The notes under the pieces: generated by a model
Databases searched by the model: none
What the model saw: the letters and a program-made list of their open reading frames with translations, nothing else
Told to the model about the DNA's origin: nothing
Made by a program: the position numbers and the translations under genes
Source: Rhopalosiphum padi
Taxonomy: Eukaryota > Arthropoda > Insecta > Hemiptera > Aphididae
Assembly (NCBI RefSeq): GCF_020882245.1
Contig: NC_083597.1
Coordinates: 74,316,152 to 74,380,151, forward strand
DNA: 64,000 nucleotides
Direction: 5' to 3'
Part shown: in pieces, positions 1 through 11,699 of the stretch
Layout of the letters: each line of letters opens with the position of its first letter
Position numbering within the stretch: position 1 is the stretch's first letter

Positions 1-3000
1 TTTACACAGTTATTAGAAAAAGTGTATCCTGGTTTCATTGGAAGGTATCCATCTGGTGGAGGACTGGTTCCAGACGTACCTAATGAATAATGATTATAAA
101 TTATTGAAAGTAACACAAAAAAATTATGTAAATAATATATTTACTAACCAGAAGGATTTAATGGAGTATATGTATCATCTATATTGATAGGTGAACCATA
201 TGGACTGTTTGAGTCACAACAAGAACCCGCCTATTTATATTAAAATTAAAATATTAATAAATATAATACTATATAATCTATTTAAAAATTAATTATCTAA
301 CTTAAATATAATTTTAAATATGTTTTTATTTAAAATTAGTATATAGTATAATAATAATATAAAATAAGTAAAAATCAATAAAAGATTAATGAGAATTTAC
401 GTATACACATAAAAAAAAAAAAATTTCAATATTATAATTTAAGAAATAAATGTTATGATAGATAACAGTTATCATTATTAATATTTTTGTTTAATAAAAA
501 TGACTAACCTGGGAAGAGGAACTGGATTTGTTACCAACAATATTGTTGTTAATCAAGTTAATATTATTATTAACGTTACTGTCACTTGTTTGTCTCGAAG
601 AATCTTCTTCTACAAGAAAAAAAAACAGAATTGTTATAAAATGAAATTTATTGTAAATAATAAATTAAAACCACAAAAATACCTTTGTCTAATGGAGTAT
701 ATGGAATAAAATCTTCTTGTTTTTCCTCAAGTATGGCAGACCGATGGTCATTAAGACTCGTGTAAAAGGAAGAAATTCCATCAGTGGTATCCATAGATTT
801 TGAGAGTGATGAATCCCAGGTACTCAAGTTAGAATCGTTAAACCTAAATAAATTTTTGTTTATATAGTTTTTTTAATATAAGTCAATAATAAGTAACATA
901 CGCTGATAACGATGAAGAGGCAGAAACACAATTACAACCTTTATGGAAAGTTTGTTTAGGGGATAAAATTCCATTGAAAGAACGTGTTGATGAAGTTGTG
1001 TTTTCACTAATAGTACGTGGTCGCAACGGCATACTATCACAACGCTCTCTAACTGATCCTGAAAATAAGTAATTTAATTTATGAAAAACAATTGCAAAAA
1101 ATTTACTAGGCTTAAACCAAATTTAATATTAATTTAAATAAATTATAAATTAATAATAAAACTATCTTAAAAGATTAAGAATTAAAAAGAGGATAAATGG
1201 TAACTGCTTGCTTTATTAGGTTTATTAGGTATTGTTATAGAGGAATAAGTCATAGCAATGTATGTGTTAAACTTGAATTCCATGATAAATTAATAAATAC
1301 AGAATATTCTTTTGAACAAAGATAAACTGACAGCTAATATTACTAAGTATATTTCATAATATATTTGTAATTCTATTAAAAATAATTAATTTCATTATAG
1401 GAAATACTATTCTAGGTTGGATTAATTCTTGCCAAAAACATTCAACATTTACTATGTTATAAATATTTAATAATTATAAAAATATCTATTTCTATTTTTG
1501 TTATTAACATATGGGTCAATACGGGTTGATGGTATAAAATTATTTTAAATATTTTAAATAAGTCAAGTTTTCAATAAAATATATGTAAAAGTTTCAAATT
1601 CCCAAGAAAAATACTCATTATATATATATATATATATATTATATTATTAATTCTCTAAAAAATAACTAAAAATGTTAGGGACCAGTCCAATATGTGATTT
1701 ATCAATAAATAACGGGTCTAGTGGTCTAATATATGATCTATCGACTTAATTTGAACTTAAAAAATCTATAAATAGCTCAATAAGTGTCAAAACATTAGAA
1801 AAATACAATGTTTAGAATATGATAATATTATAAAGTATTTCAAGTATCTATAGTTTTTCAACTATGAATTAAAATAAAATATGAAAATTGTAAATCACCT
1901 GAATACTAATATAGTTTACAAATAAATCAATGTTTTTGATAAAGCTTAAAATATAAAAATACTTTGTATGATTATTCAAGTAATATAATATGATAACTAT
2001 TAACAATGAATGGCGCCAAATACGTATTTTTAAGAAGAGGTTCGCTCCTGTATTTAATTACGATAGGGGTACCAGGTGGTTGGGTGGATAAAAAAACATT
2101 CTTGTTTGTAAATCTTTGGAATATATTGATATTATGACTTTTTGATAATTGAATTTACAATATAATCATAGGACCGGCCATTATTTTTCCTCGTCTACGT
2201 TATAAAATACAAAATATATAAAAAATAAAATGATTAATGTATTTTCTTATTGAATAGAAAAAATTAAAACCATACTTTTAATTTTTTATAAGTAATTGAT
2301 ATGATATCTCATCGATTGTCAGAAATATACAAAATCAGAGTAAAAAACAATAATTGCATTTAAAATTTGATATTATATTAAAACAAAAAACATATAATTT
2401 TAAATTGGTTTACACAAAAAGTTTGTGTATTTAAAGTCTCGACATAGACATTCAAGTTATTGATACCTTAAATTAAATTACCTGTGCGAGCTAAATCAAC
2501 ATTGCCATTATTTAAAGTTGAGGAACTTTGACTATTATTTTTATACCGAAGCCCAGGGTGATTCTCATCTAAAATGTTATTTCCGAGTAGTTAATAACAG
2601 ATACTTTATTCAACTTTGTAAAAAACATACCATAGAAACTAGAACGTTGTTTTGATGGGCAGTTTATTAATCGTGATCCTTCATTAAATGATGATGATCT
2701 CATTCTAAATCTAGTGTCATGATTTCGACTTGATGCACCCATTATAGTTTCATGAACACTAGCGGCTACATCATTGTTCCACGTATCCATCCATATGTGA
2801 CCAGAACCAAATGGAGAACTTTGTCCTACTTCCATATAAAAAAAAGTACCCAAAGCTCCACAGCGACGAATACTTGACAACTGTAATAAAATAAATTTTT
2901 TTTATTTTATTAATGACTTGATAATAATAAAAATATATATTAATATTTATAATTACCATTATATCCATGGTTTTTTGTTCTTTTGATTTGGTTGGATATT

Positions 3001-3667
3001 TCATTATACTCACTTTTTTGTCACATAAACAAAGTCCAGTCATACCTATTAAATTTGCATTCATTCCCAACTCTTTTTTTAATATAGAAATATGCCAAAT
3101 ATGCTCTGCAATAAAAAATATAATTATAACATGTTAATACATTATGAAACAATAAAAATCTATAAAATTAAGTACCGAAAGGTTCTTTGAGTGAATCACC
3201 CGGTCCAAAATCTTTAGAAACACGTTGTAGAACCAACATTAGGTCCAACCACTCATCAAGTTCTTTATCACAATCAAATAGTATATAAAAAGAACTTTCC
3301 TTAGTGTACAAACATAATATTGTCTTTTTAGTACGTGCATCTACACGTTTGTCGATATTGAAACATGACTTTAATACAATTACTCTATAATAAAATATAC
3401 AACAAAATCATTTACAATTATAGCTAATAAAATATTATATAGTTTAATAGTTAAATTATACTTTTTAGGTAATGCATTGTTTCTCCATTTTTTTTCAGTT
3501 TCATAATATTCAAGACGCGCAGGTCCACCACCTGCAGTTTCTTCGCGTAGTACAAAAAATTTTTTTCTCATACTCTTATTTTTTTTCAAATATCCTATTT
3601 TAACAACACCAGCCATAGCATTTCTAGGCTTAGGTGAGTCAGTAAGTTGGGCCAGTAACAAACTCAT
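1..3667 (-). CDS. chico: Insulin receptor substrate homolog (chico/IRS), 3' end cut by window edge
   Basis: This is a docking protein that carries the insulin/IGF receptor signal to PI3-kinase at the plasma membrane. Ten exons are readable on the minus strand: 3679-3462, 3384-3176, 3105-2957, 2880-2631, 2568-2482, 1058-902, 843-683, 609-509, 230-149 and 79-1. All visible junctions are GT-AG and the phases close, giving about 493 codons in the window. Residues 1 to ~135 form a PH domain, with KIGYLKKNKSMRKKFFVL near the start and DEWLDLMLVLQRV at the end. A PTB (IRS-type) domain follows, with SSIRRCGALGTFFYMEVG and SGHIWMD. The serine-rich linker has the IRS hallmark RERCDSMPLRPRTISE. The last exons carry tyrosine motifs YTPLDK, YTPLNP and DGYLPMKPGY; YLPM fits the p85 SH2-binding YxxM rule. 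The start is the ATG at 3667, 12 bases after an acceptor, so a 5'UTR intron lies upstream. The C-terminal tail is outside the window. Identity is strong; the exact exon ends are hand-called. Confidence 0.93.
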
Positions 3668-6600
3668 TTTAAGTAATTTCTGAAAATAAAAAACAAAACA
3701 TAAACTGTTAGATACAACATTATTCATTATACAATTTAAATTAATAAAATATAATACAAGTAATAATATTTAAAAAAATGTATACCATAAAACACATCAT
3801 TAAGTTATTTAAATATACTAGTGTAAGAAAAAAACAAAAACTAGGTGCTAGGTTAAAGAAAAATATTAATATATTTAATTTAGATTAATGAAATATTTAA
3901 ATTGAATGAAAATAAATTTGAAATTACTAATTGCAATCTACAGGTCAACAAATAAAAATAAAAGACAGGTTCTTATCGAGGTGCATTATTAGTATTTACT
4001 ATTTTGGGATGTTATGAAGTTCTTATCATTAACAAAACAAACAACAATAAAGACAATAAATGTTAGAAATGGGAAATTCACGAAAAAATAAGATATTAAA
4101 AACAGCAATTATTTTTCAAGTTACAAACTATAAACCAATAGATACATATAAATATAAATAAGTATATATATATATATATATATATATAACACATAAACCA
4201 TAATATTCAAATATAATTAAATAGGTACCTACTAGTTATCTGTACCAATTTTATTTTAATGTCAATTTTATAAAATAATAAGTAATATGTTTAGTTTACA
4301 ACTACCCAATGGAAAAAAAAAATAACAAATCCAAAGAATTTCTTTAATCCCTCATGAGTCCTATCAATGATTTTAACACATCATAATTATATTTTATTTG
4401 AATTAAAAAATTTATAAAAGCTTAAGTTGAGTATAGAATTAAGTTTAGCTTGGAATCTAGAAGTTTCTCACTGATGACACTCTAAGAATGTGATTATAGG
4501 ATGAAGACAGGCGACCAGAAAATTGTTACTCCTAATTTATTTTTTAGTTTTTTGGTCACCTAACCTGGCATTGGCTAAGTTTTTACTACAATATTTTGAC
4601 GATCAGAGAATGGGTTGTGGTAATATTTATAGAACTTTTTAATAGCTTCTAAACTTTATTAGAATTAGGAGGCTTTTTTTTTTGTGCAAACAATTGATTT
4701 ATTTGTATTCTGTATAGGTTTGATTATTTTTCACTGAACATTCTAAATTAGTTTTTTTAGCGGTTTATAGTGAAGTGAAAGTTTTGATATTGAGTAATGA
4801 GTATAAAATATTTTAAGATACAAAAATGATAGGAATTTAATTTAAGTTTGGTATTATAAATGATTATGGAGGCTCAGATCAAATTTTTATTGAAGTTAAC
4901 ACTGAGGTATTTTGTAGATTGAAATTAATAGAGAATTTAATTAGAGAACAAATGTTGTTTTAAAGCATAAGTGATGTGACTGAAATTGCTTTAGTTCATT
5001 CTTACCTTTTACTCGACCAGGTATTAATATGAAAAAGATAATATAGAAGATGAAAATTGTTATGAACTAAAAGATTATTTTATCATCAGGCTACTCAGCA
5101 ACAAAATGTATAAGAATACGCGGGTTGATTGGTTGATACGCTACAACAAATATTGAAAATTAGAAATACGGTTAATGTACCTTAAAGAACACCAACTTGT
5201 ATTAAAACAATTAGCAGAGAGAGAATTGACAATCATTGAGGTAGTATTTAAAGAATAAGATAAAAGCAGAACGTAAGATTTTCTTTATTTAAAAAAGATC
5301 ATGCCATACCTGATTAAATACCTTGGCGATATGGAGAACTGTAGTAATGATAGTATAGTATTGTTTTTACTTTAGCAATGAAGTGATCGTATTTGTTGTA
5401 TCTACTGTTTATTTGGTCAATTATGTAGTGATGGTTGCGGAAACTAAATTGTATGTTTGAATAACTTTGAAGTCATTTTAGGATAAGTTTATGAGTGAAC
5501 TCGTGGTGGGTTAAAAACTATAGATAAAAATTTACCAAAATTAATTTATTTGAAATATTCCAAAATATCAAAATGTTTGTGTAACTTTGTAAGTAGCAAC
5601 ATTTTATCATGGAACCAAAAATAATAATGAATTCTTAATTAATACTATACAATAAATATTAAAACATACTATCTCTATTATTCACTCAAAAAAAGGTATT
5701 TTTTAAGAATTTATTAAAGCAATAATACTATTTATGAACATAATAATAAAATCATACACATACATTTGCTATTAACTTTATTAAAAATGAACAATATTGA
5801 TTTAGTTAGTACATATTTGTATTCAAGAATAATTTTTTGTAATAATAATAAATGTTTTTGGTTTTTATTTTTATCAGTTTAATCTACACAATTTTAAAAT
5901 GATAACTAATATCAAGTATTACACTTATATGCACTATTTAATAATAAATGAATATTTCATTAAAAATAATAATTATTTATTATTATTATTTTTAATTATA
6001 CATAATATCAATAGAAGTACACAAAAACTTTTTATTTTTATTTTATTGAATTATAAATCAGAAGCTGATATTTCAATAATTATTTGATAATAATGATAAT
6101 TCATTAGGTTTAAGTCTGAGTGTAAAGGCAAAGTAAGATTACAAACATGAAGAAGAAGTCTGTATAAAAATAAAATACTGTAATAAACCTAAGTACCTAT
6201 ATTCTTGTATAAATTGTTGACACCGAGTTTAGAAATAATAATAAAAAATTAAATCAATAAGTTTAGTTTATGTTATCAATGAAAAATATGATTACTTTAA
6301 TGATTATTAAATTATAAAAGTTACTTTTAACTAACTGTTTGAAAATAAATTAGTAACTTCTTTTAATAGTTTTAAGTGTTTTAACTATTATGAAAAATCA
6401 TTAATATATTAATTATAAGTAACTATCATACAAATAAAAGTAATTGCCTTAAAAAGACATTTAAACAATTCAACACCACAATACCATCAAGTGCTAATAT
6501 AGACAAATAAGTAAACTAAAATGTAATATTTAATAAAATCTAATAAATGGTTCTAATAATTTACTTCACATTTCTCTCATAAAGGTAATTTATAATATAA

Positions 6601-7700
6601 TGTGGATGATTTAAAAAAAAAGGGTTGGTGTGTGCTCACTGCTCATTGAATATAATGTATGGAAGTAATATAACTATGAAAAGATAACATTTGCATAACA
6701 TTTAATTAGCATGTTAGAAAAACTGTAATATATATAATTTGTATTGAATAAACAAAAAACATAAATAGTTCATAGGTATTACTCATATTGATAAATTAGT
6801 TGAAAAATTATTAGATATTTTAAAATATCTTCTAATAAACAAAACAAATAAACAAATACATTATTTAACTGATATTATTTCAGAAAAATCTAAACAATTA
6901 TCAGAATTCTAAATAAAACAACTGATATCAATTTTATCTCTAGCAATGAATTTTATTTTTTTACGACACAACAAATCGTAATAAAACAAATAATCTATAT
7001 AACCTATGTTTTATTTTAAATATTACACATAACAAGTTTTACAATAGATTTAAGATGATTTCCAATCAAGAACTAACATTTTAATCAGCTTCAAAATAAA
7101 ACATATACTTTTAAATAATCACTACAAAAAAAGCATAGGTTTTGTGATCAAGGTTATTCGATGGTAGAATATCTAAACATGTACAAAAATAGCAGAAAAA
7201 ATACTAATTAATTTAATAGAACTAAAATGTATACCTATGTATGAATGTTAGATTTTTAAGTTGTACAGTAGGTACTGCAATTGTTAATGTTTTTATTAAC
7301 TACAATAAAAATGATAAGCAAAAATATTTTAATTTGCTTCATAAATGCTGTAGAGGTCAACATTGTCAAATGCATACAATTTACGATAATGCTACATTAA
7401 TTGGATTATAGACACCTAAATTTCACATTAAAAACGAATATAAAATTGTATTCCTACAGGTGAAAAGTCATTGCAATAGATTTGGCAAATGTGTTATCAT
7501 CAGCCAAGTAGTGTTGAGTATCGATTATTAATTGACGAGAAGTGTATAACCGCAACCGATAAAAGCATAAAATGACAAAACGGCAACAGCCATACAGGTT
7601 CAAAACAATATTTTTTAATCACCAGGAAGTTATATGATTCCAATAACACAGGTATAACATTATCAAAAAACTGAATTGGTCTCTCTACAAAATGTACCCC
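3668..7700. other. Upstream of chico coding start: probable 5'UTR intron, no coding signal
   Basis: Bases 3668-3679 are the 5'UTR end of the first coding exon, just after a TTTTATTTTCAG acceptor on the minus strand. The rest is AT-rich sequence, including a TA run at 4163-4188. No conserved exon was recognised. It is most simply the intron joining an upstream non-coding exon to the chico start exon. Around 4,980-5,600 the plus strand has some non-random-looking sequence with many stops that could be a very old transposase relic, but I could not assign it. Confidence 0.45.
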
Positions 7701-8194
7701 TATACCAGTGGAGAGGTGAAAAACATGAAAAAAAAGATCAGATTTTCGGACAGTTACGTATCGAGAGACTAACTAGTGTCAAACGACATCGACAAGACAA
7801 CAACAACAATAATAATAACAACATAGAAAAATCCCGTCTATAACACGACATTGTTATTGTTATTATAGGCATGTGCCTAGTAGTGGTATGGGAATAATAG
7901 GCATAGGTGTTGGTACACCACACTACACCTATAATACCTATCCATTCAAGAACGGGCAGTTATGTCAAGGGCATGCACTGTTTACGTTATTATCCGTCAG
8001 TTTTTTTTTTTTTTTTTCATTCTTTTACACAATTGCTCGCAATAAAAATAACACGCAATAAGTAACATACCTACTTCTCGTCTGGTATTTCCTTTCGCGT
8101 GTGCGGACTCGAAAACTGGGTTCGCGTTCCGAACTATGATATTGTACCGTACACGAACTGACTAGAACCGACGTGGCCACACATAGCACTACAA

Positions 8195-8229
<35 letters not shown>

Positions 8230-8755
8230 CGATTTTCGCGCACACGCCGTTTCTTACACGGCCACGAAAACGTGCGTCGCAATAGCTAAAATCACACCGC
8301 GATATCGTATATTATACAAGGTGCGTACGGTTCGCGTATCGCGTACGAACAAAATATATAACGTTACACTCGGTATGTCGTCGGTATGAATTATTATAAT
8401 CTGTACCGGTCGTGTTTTTGTATCGTAAAAAATAAAAAATAAATAATAATAATTTAATAATTGTAATTATAACAATAATGTATCCACACACGGCGCGCGG
8501 CGCACGAGGGCGTCGAAAACGACGATAAATGAGAGGAAAACGATACGACAGCACGCGCGTACGAGACGATATCGTTTCAACAACAACGAACACTGCGGGC
8601 AAAACACGGTGCGACGGCGGCAGTGGCGTTTAGCACGATAATTCGGAACATGCTGCTGCTGCGGCGACGGCGGCGGCCGACGGGGCGCATTGGAAATCGG
8701 CGAAAACCCTTTCTGTCACTGACCACTGCGACGGCGGCGGCACGTCGACGATAAT

Positions 8756-8756
<1 letters not shown>

Positions 8757-8790
<34 letters not shown>
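8757..8790 (+). repeat. (CAA)n microsatellite
   Basis: An uninterrupted CAA/ACA triplet run of about 11 units in the CpG-rich block. In the reverse frames it gives poly-Cys, poly-Val and similar homopolymers, which explains the apparent open frames there. Confidence 0.9.
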
Positions 8791-8791
<1 letters not shown>

Positions 8792-9029
8792 AACAACGAC
8801 GCGCGAGAAACACACCGACGGAATAGACGATTTCGAGGACGCGGTTATTGCCACTGTAACTACTACTGTATTCACCGTGTCGTTATTGTTAATGGAAAAC
8901 ATTTTCCGCGGAAAAGTCATGTGGATACGTAAGCGCCACCACTGTGTGTTGTTATTCGGTGTGTGCGTATATGTGTGTGTCTGTGTGACGATTAATCAGC
9001 GCGTATTCCTATAGATGTAAACAAGTGGC

Positions 9030-9039
9030 GCGCATGCGC
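9030..9039. promoter_or_regulatory. NRF-1-like palindrome GCGCATGCGC
   Basis: This is a perfect 10-bp palindrome equal to the core recognition sequence of NRF-1 (erect wing in insects). Such sites cluster near promoters in animal genomes. It lies in the CpG-rich block upstream of chico. One site in a CG-rich region can occur by chance. Confidence 0.35.
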
Positions 9040-9267
9040 TCCCATCCCCGCCTTCTCAGCGCGCGGGTCATGTTGACCGTTGAACCGTGCAAACAACAAC
9101 AACATTACAACGAAAACAACATTTTTCCCATAGCGGCGTGGCTGCGTCGTGTGTTTTTCGCTCTGTCGGTCTACTGCGCAGTCAGCTGCACTGTTCTCTC
9201 TTTCACGAAAAAATACAAAATAAAAATAAAAAATAAATAAATAATATCGATTGTTATAATAATAATA

Positions 9268-9273
9268 TTGTTA

Positions 9274-9306
<33 letters not shown>
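9268..9306 (+). repeat. (ATT/ATC)n microsatellite
   Basis: An ATT triplet run that grades into ATC units, one of several triplet repeats in the 7.7-11 kb block. Confidence 0.85.
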
Positions 9307-9307
<1 letters not shown>

Positions 9308-9755
9308 CGTCGTGTTGTTCTTCCGCGACACAACTGACGGTACAACAACACACGCTTATATATCAGTACGATGTATATTATTATGGATTAATTATATATT
9401 TATACATAATCAATAGCGATATTATATCCGCGTTACTACCATATATATATATATATATGATGTATATAGGTATAAGGTATATACGAACGAATTAGTACAC
9501 CGTACTGCATCATAATATTATTATGTATGCTATAGCGGCTGTTTTGCTTGACCGTCTTTCATTTTTAATACGTCTCCGTACTCTTAATAACCTCCCCCTC
9601 CTGAAAACCCCAATAACCTTTACCTCGAATTTTCCCGCGACCACTCGTCGTCGTGTACCTACGTTTTATTACAATATTATTATGTACGTATACGCTCCGG
9701 TTCAATAAAATTGCAATTATTTCCAACACGACAACAATAATTTCAAGTATAACAT

Positions 9756-9756
9756 C

Positions 9757-9787
<31 letters not shown>

Positions 9788-9788
9788 G
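9756..9788 (+). repeat. (CAA)n microsatellite
   Basis: A CAA triplet run ending in CAG units. It encodes poly-Thr in the local open frame, which has no other protein-like character. Confidence 0.85.
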
Positions 9789-11516
9789 CAGCAAATACGG
9801 TCCGCTACAGTATCGTCTGCTGTAATATGTTGCAGCCGTTTCTTCGATTCTCGTTCCTGCGCTCTCTTAATCTCTAAACAAAATATGCTTATTTTATAAA
9901 CGATAATAATTATTATATTATATTGCAATTAGCAAGTCATTGTTTAATACGATTTAATAATAATATTATTATGATAATAATATACCGTACACATCGTCGT
10001 CGCGCAGTACAACTACTGTAGTGCGTACTCATTATGAAAATACACACACACCTATCGTCCAAGATAATACTATACCTATACGGCTATACGATATTGGTCT
10101 GTATTATTATTATGTACCGTAACTACGCGCGTCGCATGTGCGTCGTGCGTAGGTATGTCGCACATCACAATATATACGCATATTACAATAATTATCTATT
10201 TTTTTTTCCTATGTACATAACACACTATATATTACGAGTTATGACATATACGCAGTACGCACAATGCCGTGTAAATATATGCAATAGGTATTATAATGTG
10301 TGCGTCAGTAACCGGGTGGGTGTGTGGGCGGACGTCGGACGTAGGTACCCATATATACATATACACACGATATTATGAGGACGTACCTACGCGTATTTAC
10401 ACGCGCGTATATGCGCACGTAAATGCGCGGGGTAGAATTCCACGTTGGAATCACGTTGCGTTGTTTTGACGCCCTCGTAAAATCGATAACGCAGACTATA
10501 TACGTGTAAAACTAGGTTGGCATAACGGTGGGCCAGACAACTCCATTCAACGCGTGCACGAGGTTGGACGGTCGGGCGACTTAGTGTTAATCTGTGCGTG
10601 TGTGTGCGTTGTGTGTGCGCGCGCGCGCGGCCTCACCCTTACCACCGCTCGTCGTCACCGACGCTGAAGGATTGCGGGGAAACTATCGACTTTTTTCCAC
10701 CCTCGACACCGTCACATCCACTAGTCACTATTCTATACACCACGTGATGACCGTAAGGCCGCCGCGGTATATTGTAAATACTAAATATGATACGAACACA
10801 CATACACGCGTACGTTTACGCGCCTTACGCCCTTGTTTATGGTTTTAAAAGGGTCTCTCTACCCTTCTCTCGCCCGATCGACCTATATCACCGTATACTC
10901 ATATTATTATTATTATTATTTATTATAACATAGTCTGCCTCTGCACTGCTGCAGAATACGCGCGCGTACACCCGTCTCGTCGTCCAGCACCCCATCGCCT
11001 GCACGCCGAGTCGCCGACCCATTAGGAAGCCTATAACCTACATACTACGCAGTTAACTATGTAGTAATATAGTATACATTATTATACGCTATATCGGTGG
11101 CGTAATTTTTGGGAGGCACTACCTCAACTCTTTAATATTTTTGAGGAGGCAGAGATTTGTTATCTAGCCTCCCCCCTAAAATTTTCTAAAATAAATAAAG
11201 AATGCAATACATAAAAATATTTTTACTTCAAATTATGGCATAAAGTAAATTTATTTCACGTTTCTCCAACATTGTATAATAATATGTTGACGTATTGTTA
11301 ACATTATCGCATTATCTGAGTTACAAAAATAACCCAATAATATTATTTTATAATTAATGATTAGGTACAGGATTATCATCATATTATTGTTTCAAAAAAG
11401 TTATAGCCCCCCTTTTAATGAACTTTTACTTAATATTATTTAATTATATAGGTATACGGTATATCTAATACCTATATACACCACATGATTTGTTTATTCT
11501 AACTCATGAGATGAGT

Positions 11517-11670
11517 CAGAGGCGTATTTATGGGGGAGAGCTATGGGGGCTTCAGCCCCCCTCCCGAAATCCAGGAAATATTTATTATGTCCTATCATAT
11601 GTAAATTGTAGAAGTTCAATATTAAAAATACCTCAGCCCCTCCCAAAAAAAATGTTTAAATACGCTCCTA
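11517..11670. mobile_element. hAT-type MITE, 154 bp, with 8-bp target-site duplication
   Basis: The left end is CAGAGGCGTATTTA and the right end, reverse-complemented, is TAGGAGCGTATTTA (12 of 14 identical). The flanks are AGATGAGT (11509-11516) and AGATGAAT (11671-11678), a 7/8 match of the size hAT elements make. Inside are short G/C-rich stretches (GGGGGCTTCAGCCCCCC) and no coding sequence. It is non-autonomous. The same TIR family recurs at 57416-57729. Confidence 0.8.
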
Positions 11671-11699
11671 AGATGAATCCTAAAACTAATGTAAAATTA

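Larger units (their letters stand above)
7700..11050. promoter_or_regulatory. CpG-rich, triplet-repeat-rich block; likely promoter and first-exon region of chico
   Basis: CpG dinucleotides are abundant here and scarce on both sides. The block carries triplet microsatellites (AAT 8192-8230, CAA 8757-8790, ATT 9268-9306, CAA 9756-9788, ATT ~10895-10920). It also carries a palindromic GCGCATGCGC at 9030-9039, which matches the core of NRF-1/erect-wing sites, and a CG/TG-rich run near 10595-10630. Reading frames stay open by chance because GC-rich low-complexity sequence lacks stops. No domain is visible in any of them. Position and composition fit the transcription start area of chico, whose 5'UTR exon must lie upstream of 3680. 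The start site and strand are inferred, not seen. Confidence 0.5.

Noticed and set aside
4980..5600. Possible ancient hAT transposase relic (plus-strand fragment resembling a C-x2-C zinc-finger stretch)
   Set aside because: Too many stops and too little motif to assign; could be chance.
8025..9877. Many short frames with poly-Cys, poly-Val, poly-Thr or poly-Ile stretches
   Set aside because: They are translations of triplet microsatellites (CAA, AAT, ATT), not proteins.
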